A stretch of 15,260 nucleotides of DNA from JBHHYU01 sp046757725 (GCA_046757725.1 JBHHYU010000075.1:1-15260), one strand, 5' to 3'. Shown: positions 6,044-14,431, counted from the first letter of the stretch. Notes: generated by a model from the letters alone, not told the origin. A program made the numbers and translations.

Positions 6044-7336
6044 TCAGCCTATTCCGGGACGTTCCCGGTTGCATATGTCCATGGCGACTAAGGCGTAGAT
6101 CTGCGCAGCTTTGAACATATCATTGATCTTTAGTTCCTCTGCCCTGGGACCGATCCTCTTTCCCCTTGGTCCTATTTTAACGGCTGGAATACCCATCTCA
6201 TTATAGATATTCGTGTCGGTCCAGATACTTGCCCTCTCGGGGACCTCCCCTTTCAGTTTTTCGTTAAACAGGTATTCATAGATTTCCTCAAGGGAGCTTA
6301 CTAAGGGAGCCACACCTTTGCCTTCGTGTCCAAGGAGAGATTTATAGGCTTCTAAATTATACTCGATGCCTAGAGAAGAGAGGGTGCTTTGTATCTCGGC
6401 TTGTACAGCTACTGGCCTCACTTGAGGTGGGATTCGCACATCCACATAAATACTACAGACACCCGGGAAGTAGTTGGGTCTATACGGGGCCCCGCCCTCG
6501 ATGGCGCCTATGTTTACTTTCGGAAGGATCGGACCGGTAGGGGACTGGTAGATATAGGCTTCTTCAAAATGTTCCGCCCATTGCTCCAGGGCCTCTATGA
6601 TCTTTGTCATCTTCACGATCGCATTCAGCTTGACCGGCGGATGGGTAGATCGCTTGCTTCCCCAGGCCGCCTGTGCTTTGCCGAACGTGGTGATCTTGAA
6701 GTCGACAACACCAGTTTGCGTCCATACAATATTGAGGTCCGATCCATCCGCTACAACCGCAAAGTCGGAATGCATTCCGTGCGTTAGCAGGTGCCTTGTT
6801 CCAGCCCCTTCCCCACGAAATTCTTTCGTCTGCCAGGGCCCAATGGGTGTCCGTGAGATCTCCCCCACGACCGCGGCAAAGATGACATCACCGCTGAGTT
6901 TGAGGCCGCTTTTTTTGAGCGCTTTGCCTGCCAACATGAAGGCCGCAATGCCACCTTTCATGTTGGATATTCCCAGCCCGCGGACCTTTCCTTCATGAAT
7001 GGATCCTTTCAGCGCCGAGTCTGGCTCGACGTCAGCCACCATGCGTAAGTCCTGGTCCGTTCCAGTAAAGCTGGTGTCCATATGCCCATTGAAACCCAGA
7101 CTCAAGCCGCCGCCCCGCCCTTTTAAAATGCCTACCGCGTTGGGCCTATCCACTTCCACTTCCTGACGGATGGGTTTCAGTTCGTTAGCCTCGAACCAGC
7201 CCAAGATAAATTCAGCGATATCTTTCTCCTGTCCTGTAGGGCTCGGAATGTTCACCAGATCACAGGCGAGCTGAGCCAATTCATTTCTATCCAGGCATGC
7301 CAAGACTTTATTTGCAGCTTTTGTATCTATTGACAT
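6044..7336 (-). CDS. M20-family peptidase/deacylase homologue, altered active site
   Basis: The 430-residue protein has the M20/ArgE-DapE fold. An N-terminal catalytic domain contains GHMDTS (H85, D87) and a GLGISNMKGG segment. A central dimerisation domain spans about 210-310, and the catalytic domain resumes with TDTNIYNEMGIPAVKIGP. Compared with the family pattern, several metal-site residues differ: the bridging aspartate of DMKGG is N125, the Glu-Glu pair is E159-I160, the central-domain histidine after GKA is absent (QAAWGS), and the final HxxxE histidine is replaced in GPRAEE. Only the first His/Asp pair is clearly canonical. It could be a pseudo-enzyme, use an unusual metal site, or belong to a divergent subfamily. 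It is cytoplasmic, with no signal peptide. Spacing of 122 bases from the upstream dehydratase gene leaves cotranscription uncertain; the ribosome binding site (AGAGAG) is modest. Confidence 0.85.
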   Translation of the reverse strand: MSIDTKAANKVLACLDRNELAQLACDLVNIPSPTGQEKDIAEFILGWFEANELKPIRQEVEVDRPNAVGILKGRGGGLSLGFNGHMDTSFTGTDQDLRMVADVEPDSALKGSIHEGKVRGLGISNMKGGIAAFMLAGKALKKSGLKLSGDVIFAAVVGEISRTPIGPWQTKEFRGEGAGTRHLLTHGMHSDFAVVADGSDLNIVWTQTGVVDFKITTFGKAQAAWGSKRSTHPPVKLNAIVKMTKIIEALEQWAEHFEEAYIYQSPTGPILPKVNIGAIEGGAPYRPNYFPGVCSIYVDVRIPPQVRPVAVQAEIQSTLSSLGIEYNLEAYKSLLGHEGKGVAPLVSSLEEIYEYLFNEKLKGEVPERASIWTDTNIYNEMGIPAVKIGPRGKRIGPRAEELKINDMFKAAQIYALVAMDICNRERPGIG

Positions 7337-7458
7337 CGGTTCTCTCTAGATTCCGCTGTTATCTCCACCCCAAAATGTTCCGGTAAAAAGGGAGAGATGG
7401 ATCGAGATTGTTTACCCTGGCTTCCAAATGGCCTAGTCGGGAGACCTTCCGCAACCGT

Positions 7459-7782
7459 TTATTTCAGCACGTCGATTTTAGCGGCAAGGATAAAATCGTT
7501 TTCCGATAGGCCGCCGATGGCGTGGGTCCAGATATCCAAGCGGACACGATTATAGTGAATATGGATATCCGGGTGATGTCCTTCGTCTTCAGCCAGAGCA
7601 GCGACGTTGTTGACGAACTTCATAGCTTGTACAAAATTTTTAAAGCTAAACTCTTTTGTTATCCGTTTTCCATCAAGAGACCAGCCTGTAATCCGCTTCA
7701 GGAGACTTGTAACTTCACCGTACTCCAACGGAGGGACGCCGCCCTCGCAGGGGACGCATCTCTTTTCTGTCAGGCTACGCAT
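7459..7782 (-). CDS. phhB: Pterin-4a-carbinolamine dehydratase
   Basis: The 107-residue protein is of full family length. It starts with the typical KRCVPCEGGVPPL and carries the active-site block EDEGHHPDIHIHYNRV (H69, H70) followed by H87 in WTHAIGGLSENDF. The family dehydrates 4a-hydroxytetrahydrobiopterin, recycling the cofactor of aromatic amino acid hydroxylases; many bacteria without such hydroxylases keep it for other pterin chemistry. No hydroxylase gene is in view, so its role here is open. The start lacks a strong ribosome binding site but the conserved N terminus supports it. It lies 44 bases downstream of the RidA-like gene on the same strand, consistent with one operon. Confidence 0.92.
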   Translation of the reverse strand: MRSLTEKRCVPCEGGVPPLEYGEVTSLLKRITGWSLDGKRITKEFSFKNFVQAMKFVNNVAALAEDEGHHPDIHIHYNRVRLDIWTHAIGGLSENDFILAAKIDVLK

Positions 7783-7826
7783 TGCGTATTGCTTTGCAGT
7801 TCACCGAGATGACCGACATGCCCAGG

Positions 7827-8213
7827 CTACAGGACGGCGACGGCTTCGACTTCCACCAAGTACTCTTTGCTTGCCAGGCCTTTCACGATGATCAATGTGG
7901 AGGTGGGCTGAACCTTTTTGAAATAACTTCTCCGGACCTTGTTAAGGCCTTCTCGATTTCTCCGGTCTGTCAGGAAGGTTGTTGTCTTGACAATGTTCTC
8001 ACGGGAACCTCCGGCCGCCTTGATAATAGCATCGAGATTTTTATAAACCTGCACGGCCTGTTTCTCAATATTTCCTTTTCCAACGAGTTCCCCTTTTTTA
8101 TCTACTGCGGTTTGTCCCGCGATAAACAGCAATCGTCCCGGTTTCGTCAGGATCGCTTGCGAATATCTCGGCCTACGATCAGCTACATTTTTTGGTTGGA
8201 GGGCTTTTCTCAT
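7827..8213 (-). CDS. RidA/YjgF-family protein lacking the usual arginine
   Basis: The 128-residue protein has the trimeric YjgF/YER057c/UK114 fold: FIAGQTAVDKKGELVGKGNIEKQAVQVYKNL, a helix with IIKAAGGSRENIVKTTTFLTD, and a C-terminal strand VEVEAVAVL. Enamine/imine deaminase members carry an arginine in a P-A-R-S/T segment that binds the substrate carboxylate; here it is P103-T-S105-T, so classical RidA activity is doubtful. Other YjgF subfamilies without this arginine have different or unknown roles. The ribosome binding site AGGGAG is well placed before ATG 8213. It sits between the large TPR gene (61 bases upstream) and the pterin dehydratase gene on the same strand. Confidence 0.9.
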   Translation of the reverse strand: MRKALQPKNVADRRPRYSQAILTKPGRLLFIAGQTAVDKKGELVGKGNIEKQAVQVYKNLDAIIKAAGGSRENIVKTTTFLTDRRNREGLNKVRRSYFKKVQPTSTLIIVKGLASKEYLVEVEAVAVL

Positions 8214-8274
8214 TCGCTTTCACTCCCTGTCGCGAGTATAAAACTTTGTTAGTGCTGAACTGAACCTACCAGCG

Positions 8275-10794
8275 CTATCGATACAGTTCGAGATCGTCTC
8301 CCTTTTCTTTATTAAAGCGGATCTTTGGAAATACGGAGAAGCGCCCGGGCCTGCCTTGCAATAAGAAGTCCACAGGAATGAATCCTTGCAACAGGGGTAT
8401 GGGAAGCTGTAGCCCCGCATAAGGGCTCGCCTGATCGGTGCCCAAAGTGAGCTTATCTCCCCAAAGTCCGGCAGGAAGGGCACCGCTCACGTCAAGGTGG
8501 CTCGGTGAAATGTTTCCCTTGATCGGGGGGACCGTATATTGGCTACCTGGGTTCATTTCGCTCTTGCTGAGCAGTTCATGGTCAAGCACTCTGGAAAAAG
8601 CGGTAGAGGGGCCGGTTGCCTTTCGGACTAACCTAAGTTTCGTTTCACTTCCCTCTTGGGGATTTTCCCTCTCAAGCTCGTCTTTGAGAAAAGGCATCGG
8701 CAGGTTTTTGATCCCCCCTAAACTTCCTTTGGCCCGCCGATTAACATCGGATATAGCAACCTCGTAATTCTTGGCCCTCAAGGCCATATAAAAACGATCG
8801 CTAGGTTCTTTGTCTACCGGGTAATCTTGGCTTCGAATCCCCCATGGGGTCTTGAAATGGAAAAGGATATGTCGCTTGTTGATGAGATTAATACCTTCAT
8901 CTGCTAGCTCCATGTTGTTTAAATCTCTATCGAATAGGGTGGACTTCAGCCGTAACCCTTCCGGCCCGTAGATCTCGGGGTTTTCCATCAGGAATTTTTT
9001 GCTCATACGAAGTCCCTGACGCTCCTTCTCCACAAGGGCAGCCAGTTTCCGAATAGCCTCTTTGGCAGCAGCAGATTCCGGATAGGCGTCAAGTATTTGT
9101 TTTAAATAACGCTCCTTGGTGCTTATCGCGTTGGATTTGTCCGCTGCCCGCAACAGCGTCTTGACTGCTTTGTCTTTTAATGCGGCAATCTTTTTCTCGT
9201 CGGCCTTGCCGGACATTTGATGATAAGCAATGGCCTTTTGATACATTCCCGCTTTCTCATAGGCATCGGCCAGGACTCTGTACACCTCTGTAGCACTTTC
9301 CGAACTAGGGTGATTTCGGACGTAGTTCACTCCTTTATCTACCACAGGCTGGTACGAGATTGGGTTGGAGGTTATCACCTGATACAATTTGCCACCCATC
9401 ATGATAACATTAGCTGCTGCGAGTGCGGTGGCACCTGCGGGTCCTGAAACGATCAGCGGAGTCGCCCCGTAGAGGATATTCTTCTTAAGAAAGTCATCTC
9501 CGAGGAGAACATATTTGAAGGTTTGTAGACGGTGTCGACTGCGCGCTTTCCGGAATGAATCTAATCGATTGTACTCAGGGTTTTTCAAGAGTGCCTTAGC
9601 TTTTTTACGCTCAAGGGGAGCATCTGAGGAGCGGGCAATCTGCTGCAGGATCTTCTTGGCCTCCTCGTGTTGGCCTTTTATTTCCTGTGCAACCGATGAG
9701 GAATCTTTAGCTGCTTCGGCGAGGGGTTGCTTCGGGTATTTTTCTTTGAGCGCCGTCGTATGAGTTTGGATCTGTTCCGGATTTCTTTGAGTCAAGGCAA
9801 CCAGGAGTTCGGTGAGGTCTTGATCTTCAGCAGGGTCCCCGCTTTTCCCGGATGACTCTACCGGAACCGACAGATCCTGTTTGCGTTTCTCCGCCTCTCG
9901 GTGCAACTGTTTCTCAACTTGCTTTAATCCCCCTTCTGCTTCCTGAGAGGAAGGGTCGATAAGGGTAGCCATTCGATAGTGGAACTCAGCGTGGCCCAAG
10001 TCTCCTTTCTCCAACACCTCCTTGGCCCTCTCGATCTGTTTTTTGACCAGGAATTTCTTTTTCTTTTTCTCAAGAACCTCCACCCGCTTTTGAACTTTCT
10101 CATTATGAGGGTCGTTGGGGTACCGCTTGAGATGTCGCAGGTACAGTGCTAACGCCTTTCTCTGTTCGAGAGAGATCTCCGGTGTTCCTTTGCCAAGGAG
10201 TTGGATCAACGTCGAGTCCACGGCTGCGCCGATATACGATCCCGACAGAACGTCAACCAGATCAACAGCACCAAGCATACGGTTGATCCTTCCACCCCAT
10301 TTATTAGCCGTGCTGTTTGCTACGAGTTTGTCCGCTTGGGTAAGCTCGTCATTGCGAATCCGCGCTTGGAGTAGTTTTTTGCGTTTTGGAGAGGAGGTGG
10401 AGGCTAGTGCTTTTTTTTGCGCCGACAGGTAGCGATCGCGTTCCTCTATCGTATTGTAGTAAAGGTCCGATACCCCTTCCGTAAGTCCGGTAACCGGATC
10501 CCGCGCCTTCTTGAGCTGCTCGTCCTTTTTTATGAAAAACTGGAGGTGGTCCTCTAGGGTATCCTCCCGATGCGTCAGACTGTCGATCAGGGCCTCGCGT
10601 ACCTGTTTGTCTATTTCGTTGGGAAAAAATTTGGGAGACGGAGGGGGCTTGTCAAAGGGATCGTAATGCGGCAGGGGGTTCAGAATCCTGTCCACGAAAG
10701 ACCCTTGTCCCTGGGCAAAGAGCTTCTGAGCCCCTAAGGTGAAGACCCCGGTGCAGCAGAAGATTACCAAAACCCGCGTAAGGTTTTGCTTCAC
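8275..10794 (-). CDS. Large periplasmic TPR-repeat protein, unknown function
   Basis: The 839-residue protein starts at GTG 10794, with GAGGAG nine bases upstream. A signal peptide ends near LFA (residue 27). The first 230 residues are charged and helical, with a Pro-rich start (DPFDKPPPSPKFFP). Several TPR-like helical pairs follow, for example AKEVLEKGDLGHAEFHYRMA, VYRVLADAYEKAGMYQKAIA and LKQILDAYPESAAAKEAIRK. A small-residue hydrophobic stretch (GPAGATALAAANVIM) lies between repeat blocks. The last 200 residues are different and beta-like, ending in IPVDFLLQGRPGRFSVFPKIRF, which could be a membrane-facing or ligand domain. It overlaps the upstream lipoprotein gene by GTGA, so the two are surely coupled. 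I do not recognise a named family; an envelope assembly or transport accessory role is inference. Confidence 0.85.
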   Translation of the reverse strand: MKQNLTRVLVIFCCTGVFTLGAQKLFAQGQGSFVDRILNPLPHYDPFDKPPPSPKFFPNEIDKQVREALIDSLTHREDTLEDHLQFFIKKDEQLKKARDPVTGLTEGVSDLYYNTIEERDRYLSAQKKALASTSSPKRKKLLQARIRNDELTQADKLVANSTANKWGGRINRMLGAVDLVDVLSGSYIGAAVDSTLIQLLGKGTPEISLEQRKALALYLRHLKRYPNDPHNEKVQKRVEVLEKKKKKFLVKKQIERAKEVLEKGDLGHAEFHYRMATLIDPSSQEAEGGLKQVEKQLHREAEKRKQDLSVPVESSGKSGDPAEDQDLTELLVALTQRNPEQIQTHTTALKEKYPKQPLAEAAKDSSSVAQEIKGQHEEAKKILQQIARSSDAPLERKKAKALLKNPEYNRLDSFRKARSRHRLQTFKYVLLGDDFLKKNILYGATPLIVSGPAGATALAAANVIMMGGKLYQVITSNPISYQPVVDKGVNYVRNHPSSESATEVYRVLADAYEKAGMYQKAIAYHQMSGKADEKKIAALKDKAVKTLLRAADKSNAISTKERYLKQILDAYPESAAAKEAIRKLAALVEKERQGLRMSKKFLMENPEIYGPEGLRLKSTLFDRDLNNMELADEGINLINKRHILFHFKTPWGIRSQDYPVDKEPSDRFYMALRAKNYEVAISDVNRRAKGSLGGIKNLPMPFLKDELERENPQEGSETKLRLVRKATGPSTAFSRVLDHELLSKSEMNPGSQYTVPPIKGNISPSHLDVSGALPAGLWGDKLTLGTDQASPYAGLQLPIPLLQGFIPVDFLLQGRPGRFSVFPKIRFNKEKGDDLELYR

Positions 10795-11726
10795 CTATTA
10801 AGTCTCCTCGTTTTTTGCATGAGTCCCCGTAGTGCTTCGATTTTTCCCCGGGCCTCTATCTTTTCTAGAATGCCATCAACCTGGGCTACCTCCGTATAGA
10901 GCTTTAAGGCGGAGTTTGCAAGCCGATCAAAGGTGTCCGGGTTGAATGCCAGTCCCTCGGGATCATTTTGGAGTGAGTACTCTTTTGCAAGACGGAGGTA
11001 GAAATCTCCAAAATCTACAAGATACCGATAGATGTTTTTGCTATGGCGGTGTTTACTCACTAGCTGGCTATAGCCCAGGATAACCAACTGGTTACCGTCT
11101 TTCAAGCGGTATCGATTGAGTTCGACAAAAGTCACCTTTGCCCGATCTATTTTTTCCTCTTCCACTCGTGCCAGGTATTCGTAGAATGTCCCTTCGTGCT
11201 GCTGAATCAATTGGTTCCAGGCTGCAACCTTCTCATCCAGCTCTTTCATGTATGCGAAGGGATCCTTTGTCGGCAAAGGCTTTTGTAAAATGCGATCAAA
11301 TGAGTTTAACGTTTTGATATTTTTCTCGGCCTGGGTACTTAGGGGGCCGTTAGAGTCCGTAACCTTACGGTAATAGACGATAGCACGGTGATAGTCCCTG
11401 AGCCTTTCGTAGGCCATTGCCTTATTAAAGTCGATAATATCTGAAAAGCGCCCGGGGTTCTTCTTTTCATAGTCTGCGAGCCGAACCAACGTTGCCTTCA
11501 TAATATTGATGCCGGTAACATCTTTTGGAATGGTAAAACGATATAGATCATTACGGCTAAGGCGTTGGAAATCGTTTATAATATCGAGAAGACCAGCCGC
11601 GGGAAAATATCTCGGTTCAGGAACTGCCTTTGTACCGCACCCGGAGCTCAGAAATAATGCAAGAACCAGGGTAAGAATGGAGGGGCGTCCAAGCGTAGTT
11701 TTGAAGTTCAAGACTCGAAAGTTCAA
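10791..11726 (-). CDS. TPR-type lipoprotein, unknown function
   Basis: The 311-residue protein starts at TTG 11726, supported by AAGGTG eight bases upstream. A second in-frame TTG five codons later lies in a short direct repeat (TTGAACTT twice), leaving a minor start ambiguity. A lipoprotein signal peptide (ILTLVLALFLSSGC) points to lipidation at C30, with Gly following, so the outer membrane is the likely site. The mature part is helical, with TPR-like units such as FNKAMAYERLRDYHRAIVYYRKV. Its middle (FYEYLARVEEEKIDRAKVTFVELNRYRLKDG) and end are also helical. Coupling by a four-base overlap to the large periplasmic TPR protein suggests that the two bind each other. No family name can be assigned. 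Confidence 0.85.
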   Translation of the reverse strand: MNFRVLNFKTTLGRPSILTLVLALFLSSGCGTKAVPEPRYFPAAGLLDIINDFQRLSRNDLYRFTIPKDVTGINIMKATLVRLADYEKKNPGRFSDIIDFNKAMAYERLRDYHRAIVYYRKVTDSNGPLSTQAEKNIKTLNSFDRILQKPLPTKDPFAYMKELDEKVAAWNQLIQQHEGTFYEYLARVEEEKIDRAKVTFVELNRYRLKDGNQLVILGYSQLVSKHRHSKNIYRYLVDFGDFYLRLAKEYSLQNDPEGLAFNPDTFDRLANSALKLYTEVAQVDGILEKIEARGKIEALRGLMQKTRRLNR

Positions 11727-12012
11727 AAGGCTTTCACCTTTTCTTGATTGGCGCTCACGGGCCCGGAGGGCACCGAGCCCAAGCCGGGCTTTAATTTGTC
11801 AAGGTGTCCGTGCCCCGGTCTGCGTGATCCGGCAGCCCCTAGAATGGGCCAATCAATTGATGAGTTGGTGGAGTATCGGAGGGGGGCGGTACACACCCAA
11901 AGAGCAGGAGGGGGAATGACGATCTCCTTACTTGCCGAGTGATCCAGTAGATTACACGTCTCGTCTAACGAAGTTGGGAACTGTAAGTCTGCCATGAAAT
12001 CCTTGCCGTTTG
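11727..12012. other. Intergenic leader region of the TPR operon
   Basis: These 286 bases separate the cupin gene from the lipoprotein gene, both on the minus strand. Open frames exist on both strands (for example 11723-12016 minus and 11748-11942 plus), but they lack ribosome binding sites and protein-like features. The only structure seen is the hairpin at 11759-11791. A consensus-like TTGACA on the minus strand near 11800 has no matching -10 element. Confidence 0.5.
11759..11791. repeat. Nested GC-rich hairpin
   Basis: GCCCGG (11761-11766) pairs with CCGGGC (11784-11789). Inside it, GGGC (11768-11771) pairs with GCCC (11777-11780) around ACCGA. On the plus strand it is followed by TTTAATTTG and so resembles a terminator, but no plus-strand gene precedes it. 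On the minus strand it sits in the lipoprotein leader, about 33 bases before the start, without a T tract. Its function is unknown. Confidence 0.4.
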
Positions 12013-12345
12013 TCATCCTGTTGTAATGAGGGAGTAGAGCAAAACCAGCTCTCCACTTCTTCCTGCCGTGAAATCATGGGAGGTTCCTCTGGGTATGTGA
12101 CAGAAAGTACCGGGCTGCAAAATAAACCTTCGACCGGCGATACGCAGCCTTCCTCGCCCCTTGAGCACGTGACAGACAACATCCTTATCTCGATGAGTGA
12201 TTTGTTTCGGGTCAACACGCCTTATGGGTTGGAAAGAGATCACACCCGTGCTGAATCCCTTACCCTCTACACAACTCTTGTAACAGATCTCTTCGCTGAT
12301 TTCTTCCAGCTCTTTGAGGAGATCTCTGATCTTCAGAACTTTCAT
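12013..12345 (-). CDS. Small cupin-domain protein
   Basis: The protein is 110 residues when started at ATG 12345, which has an excellent ribosome binding site (AAGGAGGGAA). The frame is open further upstream into the DHH gene, but that extension has no protein-like sequence. It is a single cupin barrel: first motif THRDKDVVCHVLKGRGRLRI, second motif LQPGTFCHIPRGTSHDF. Only some canonical metal ligands are visible (a His in each motif), so a metal site is possible but not assured. Such small cupins bind or sense metabolites or act as isomerases; nothing here fixes the role. It is the last gene of the DUF423-alanine dehydrogenase-DHH-cupin operon, 47 bases after DHH. Confidence 0.85.
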   Translation of the reverse strand: MKVLKIRDLLKELEEISEEICYKSCVEGKGFSTGVISFQPIRRVDPKQITHRDKDVVCHVLKGRGRLRIAGRRFILQPGTFCHIPRGTSHDFTAGRSGELVLLYSLITTG

Positions 12346-12392
12346 TTCCCTCCTTATCCCTATTTCTTTTTTGCTCTGTCCCCTGTGTCTGT

Positions 12393-13316
12393 CTAGTCCT
12401 TGACGGCTTGGAGGATTGTCTCGATAGTCTTGTCCGCCATGCTTTCGGGCACACGGCAAGAGCCGACTACTTTGTGACCACCGCCGCCATGTTTTGTTAA
12501 CAGTGCTCCAACATTGACTTTGGAGGTTGGGTTAAAGATGTTATACCCCACGGAGATTGCAGTTGTCTTTGACCTTTGGCTGTCCTCGGTGATTTTCAGC
12601 GAGATGTTGCCTGTGGGGAAGAGAGTATAGATAAGGAAGCGATTACCGTCCGGTACATCTTTCAGGCCGCGCAGATCCGTGAAGATAACGTTGCCCTGCA
12701 AGGATGTCCGTTCAAGGAGGATTTTTCTGAGTTTCTCCTGATCCTCCAGGATCTGCTGGCAGCGCTGCTTCACATCCTGGTCTTTGGTGACCTCTTCCAG
12801 TGAGGTATCACGGAGCAGTTTTATGAGCCGCAACCAGTAGGGTTCATCCTCTTCCCTTTTTCCGTCTAGGGTCATGGAGATTAGAACGTAACCTTCGGGA
12901 TGAAGTACGTCTTCCGGAGTCAGGAGCGCAGCATCGATCTTGTCAGTCTCCTCCAGAAGAAATCTAAACCGAATGGATTTCAGGACCGTCAGGCCTGCCG
13001 CTTTCCGATAGATGTCTTGCCGAGTATAGTATTCATACACTACCCGTGCCGCGCTTGGCGCAAGGCGGAACGCTCCTTTTCCCGGAACTATCGGATTTTC
13101 AAACCCTGGGGCGTTATTGGTGATATGATGGTCGAACCAGAGGCTACAATTGTGATGGTAAGGAAGATTGGCAATGATATCTCCCTGCCGGATGTCAACC
13201 AGCTTGTCTTGCATAAACTTAGGCTCGACGAAAAGATAGGAGTCAATTTCCTCCATTGTGGTGATCAGGGCACCGCATACCAGCCCGTCGAAATCTGCCC
13301 GTGTGACCAACCTCAT
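12393..13316 (-). CDS. DHH-family phosphoesterase
   Basis: The 307-residue protein has the DHH/DHHA1 architecture. An N-terminal DHH domain has motif I as RADFDG (D8, D10), motif III as WFDHH (D62-H64) and a later TDKID acidic motif. A C-terminal DHHA1 domain carries HGGGGHKVVGSC (276-287). Family members hydrolyse phosphodiester or phosphoanhydride bonds (RecJ, nano-RNase/pAp phosphatase, c-di-AMP phosphodiesterase, exopolyphosphatase-like) with manganese. The first histidine of HxDxDG is R6 here, as seen in some exopolyphosphatase-related members, so one metal ligand is changed. It is cytoplasmic. Its ATG overlaps the TGA of alanine dehydrogenase (ATGA), showing translational coupling. The substrate is not determinable; a nucleotide or oligonucleotide is likeliest. 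Confidence 0.9.
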   Translation of the reverse strand: MRLVTRADFDGLVCGALITTMEEIDSYLFVEPKFMQDKLVDIRQGDIIANLPYHHNCSLWFDHHITNNAPGFENPIVPGKGAFRLAPSAARVVYEYYTRQDIYRKAAGLTVLKSIRFRFLLEETDKIDAALLTPEDVLHPEGYVLISMTLDGKREEDEPYWLRLIKLLRDTSLEEVTKDQDVKQRCQQILEDQEKLRKILLERTSLQGNVIFTDLRGLKDVPDGNRFLIYTLFPTGNISLKITEDSQRSKTTAISVGYNIFNPTSKVNVGALLTKHGGGGHKVVGSCRVPESMADKTIETILQAVKD

Positions 13317-14431
13317 CCGCCAAGAACCTCCTCTCGCGGAGTTAAGGGAAGTCTAAGTGCCGTAGCTACCCCCTCATGAGTGATCTTCCCTTTGTAGACA
13401 TTGAGCCCTCGACGCAAGGCTGCATCCTTTTTCATAGCGTCGGAGAAACCTCTATCGGCAATCTCTAGTCCATAGGATAACGTAGCGTTTGTCAGCGCGT
13501 GAGTGGAGGTGTGAGGTACGATGGCGGGCATATTTGCAACACAATAATGGACCACTTCTTCTTCAATAAAGATAGGGTGGTGATGGGTAGTGGGGTGGGA
13601 GGTTTCGGCGCAGCCCCCTTGATCAATGGAAATATCGATAATGGCCGCTCCCGGCTTCATAATCTTCACCAGGGAGCGTGAAATCAGCTTGGGAGCCCTT
13701 GCCCCAGCGATTAAAACGGAGCCGATTACCAGGTCCGCATCCACCACTTCTTCCTCCACATTGCCTCGATTCGACATGAGCGTGGTTACATGACCCCCGA
13801 GCATGTCATGAATGTCCCGGAGTTTGGAGGGGTTTACATCCAAGACGCTTACGTAAGCTCCCATGCCTGTGGCTACCTGGCAGGCCGTTGAACCTGCGGT
13901 GCCCGCTCCCAATACGACTACTTTTCCGGGACGTACTCCTGAGGCTCCGCCGAGTAGGATACCTCTGCCTCCGTTTTCAGCCTGAAGAGACCAAGCCCCC
14001 ACTTGTATCGACAGGCGCCCAGCAATTTCACTCATGGGTGTGAGTAGGGGAAGGGAACCGTCCTCCAGTTGGATCGTTTCATAGGCTATGGCGGTTGTTT
14101 TTTTCTTACCGAGAACCCGGGTTACTTCTTTGTTGGCGGCTAGATGCAGGTAGGTGAAGAGGATAAGGCCGCTACGCAGAAGATCAAATTCCGACCGTTG
14201 GGGTTCCTTGACCTTCATCACGAGATCCGCTTCTTGCCAGATCTCCATCGCGGATCCCAGCATGACTCCCCCTGCTGCCTCATAGGCCCTGTCGAGGATT
14301 CCGCTTCCCAGGCCAGCGCCTTTTTCTACTAGAACTTTGTGACCGTGACCGGTGAAAGTAGACACACCCGTTGGAGTCACGGCAACGCGGTTTTCCTCCT
14401 CTTTGATCTCTTTCGGAATCCCGATAATCAC
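13313..14431 (-). CDS. ald: Alanine dehydrogenase
   Basis: The 372-residue protein is of family length. It catalyses reversible NAD-dependent oxidative deamination of L-alanine to pyruvate and ammonia in the cytoplasm, usually as a hexamer. Signature residues fall at the family positions: R15 in ENRVAVTP, K75 in VKEP, H96 in YLHLAAN, the Rossmann motif GAGTAG (175-180), and D270 in DISIDQGGC. The start is GTG 14431; no strong ribosome binding site is visible, so translation may depend on the upstream DUF423 gene 33 bases away. The frame has no better start because MIIGIPKEIKEEENRVA is the conserved N terminus. It overlaps the downstream DHH gene by four bases. Confidence 0.96.
   Translation of the reverse strand: MIIGIPKEIKEEENRVAVTPTGVSTFTGHGHKVLVEKGAGLGSGILDRAYEAAGGVMLGSAMEIWQEADLVMKVKEPQRSEFDLLRSGLILFTYLHLAANKEVTRVLGKKKTTAIAYETIQLEDGSLPLLTPMSEIAGRLSIQVGAWSLQAENGGRGILLGGASGVRPGKVVVLGAGTAGSTACQVATGMGAYVSVLDVNPSKLRDIHDMLGGHVTTLMSNRGNVEEEVVDADLVIGSVLIAGARAPKLISRSLVKIMKPGAAIIDISIDQGGCAETSHPTTHHHPIFIEEEVVHYCVANMPAIVPHTSTHALTNATLSYGLEIADRGFSDAMKKDAALRRGLNVYKGKITHEGVATALRLPLTPREEVLGG

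Noticed and set aside
11723..12016. 97-codon minus-strand ORF in the gap before the lipoprotein gene
   Set aside because: No ribosome binding site, Pro/Gly-rich composition without structure, overlaps the TTG start region of the real gene.
12346..12459. N-terminal extension of the cupin gene into the DHH gene
   Set aside because: The extension is Arg/Gln-rich and out of frame with DHH coding; ATG 12345 has a near-perfect ribosome binding site.
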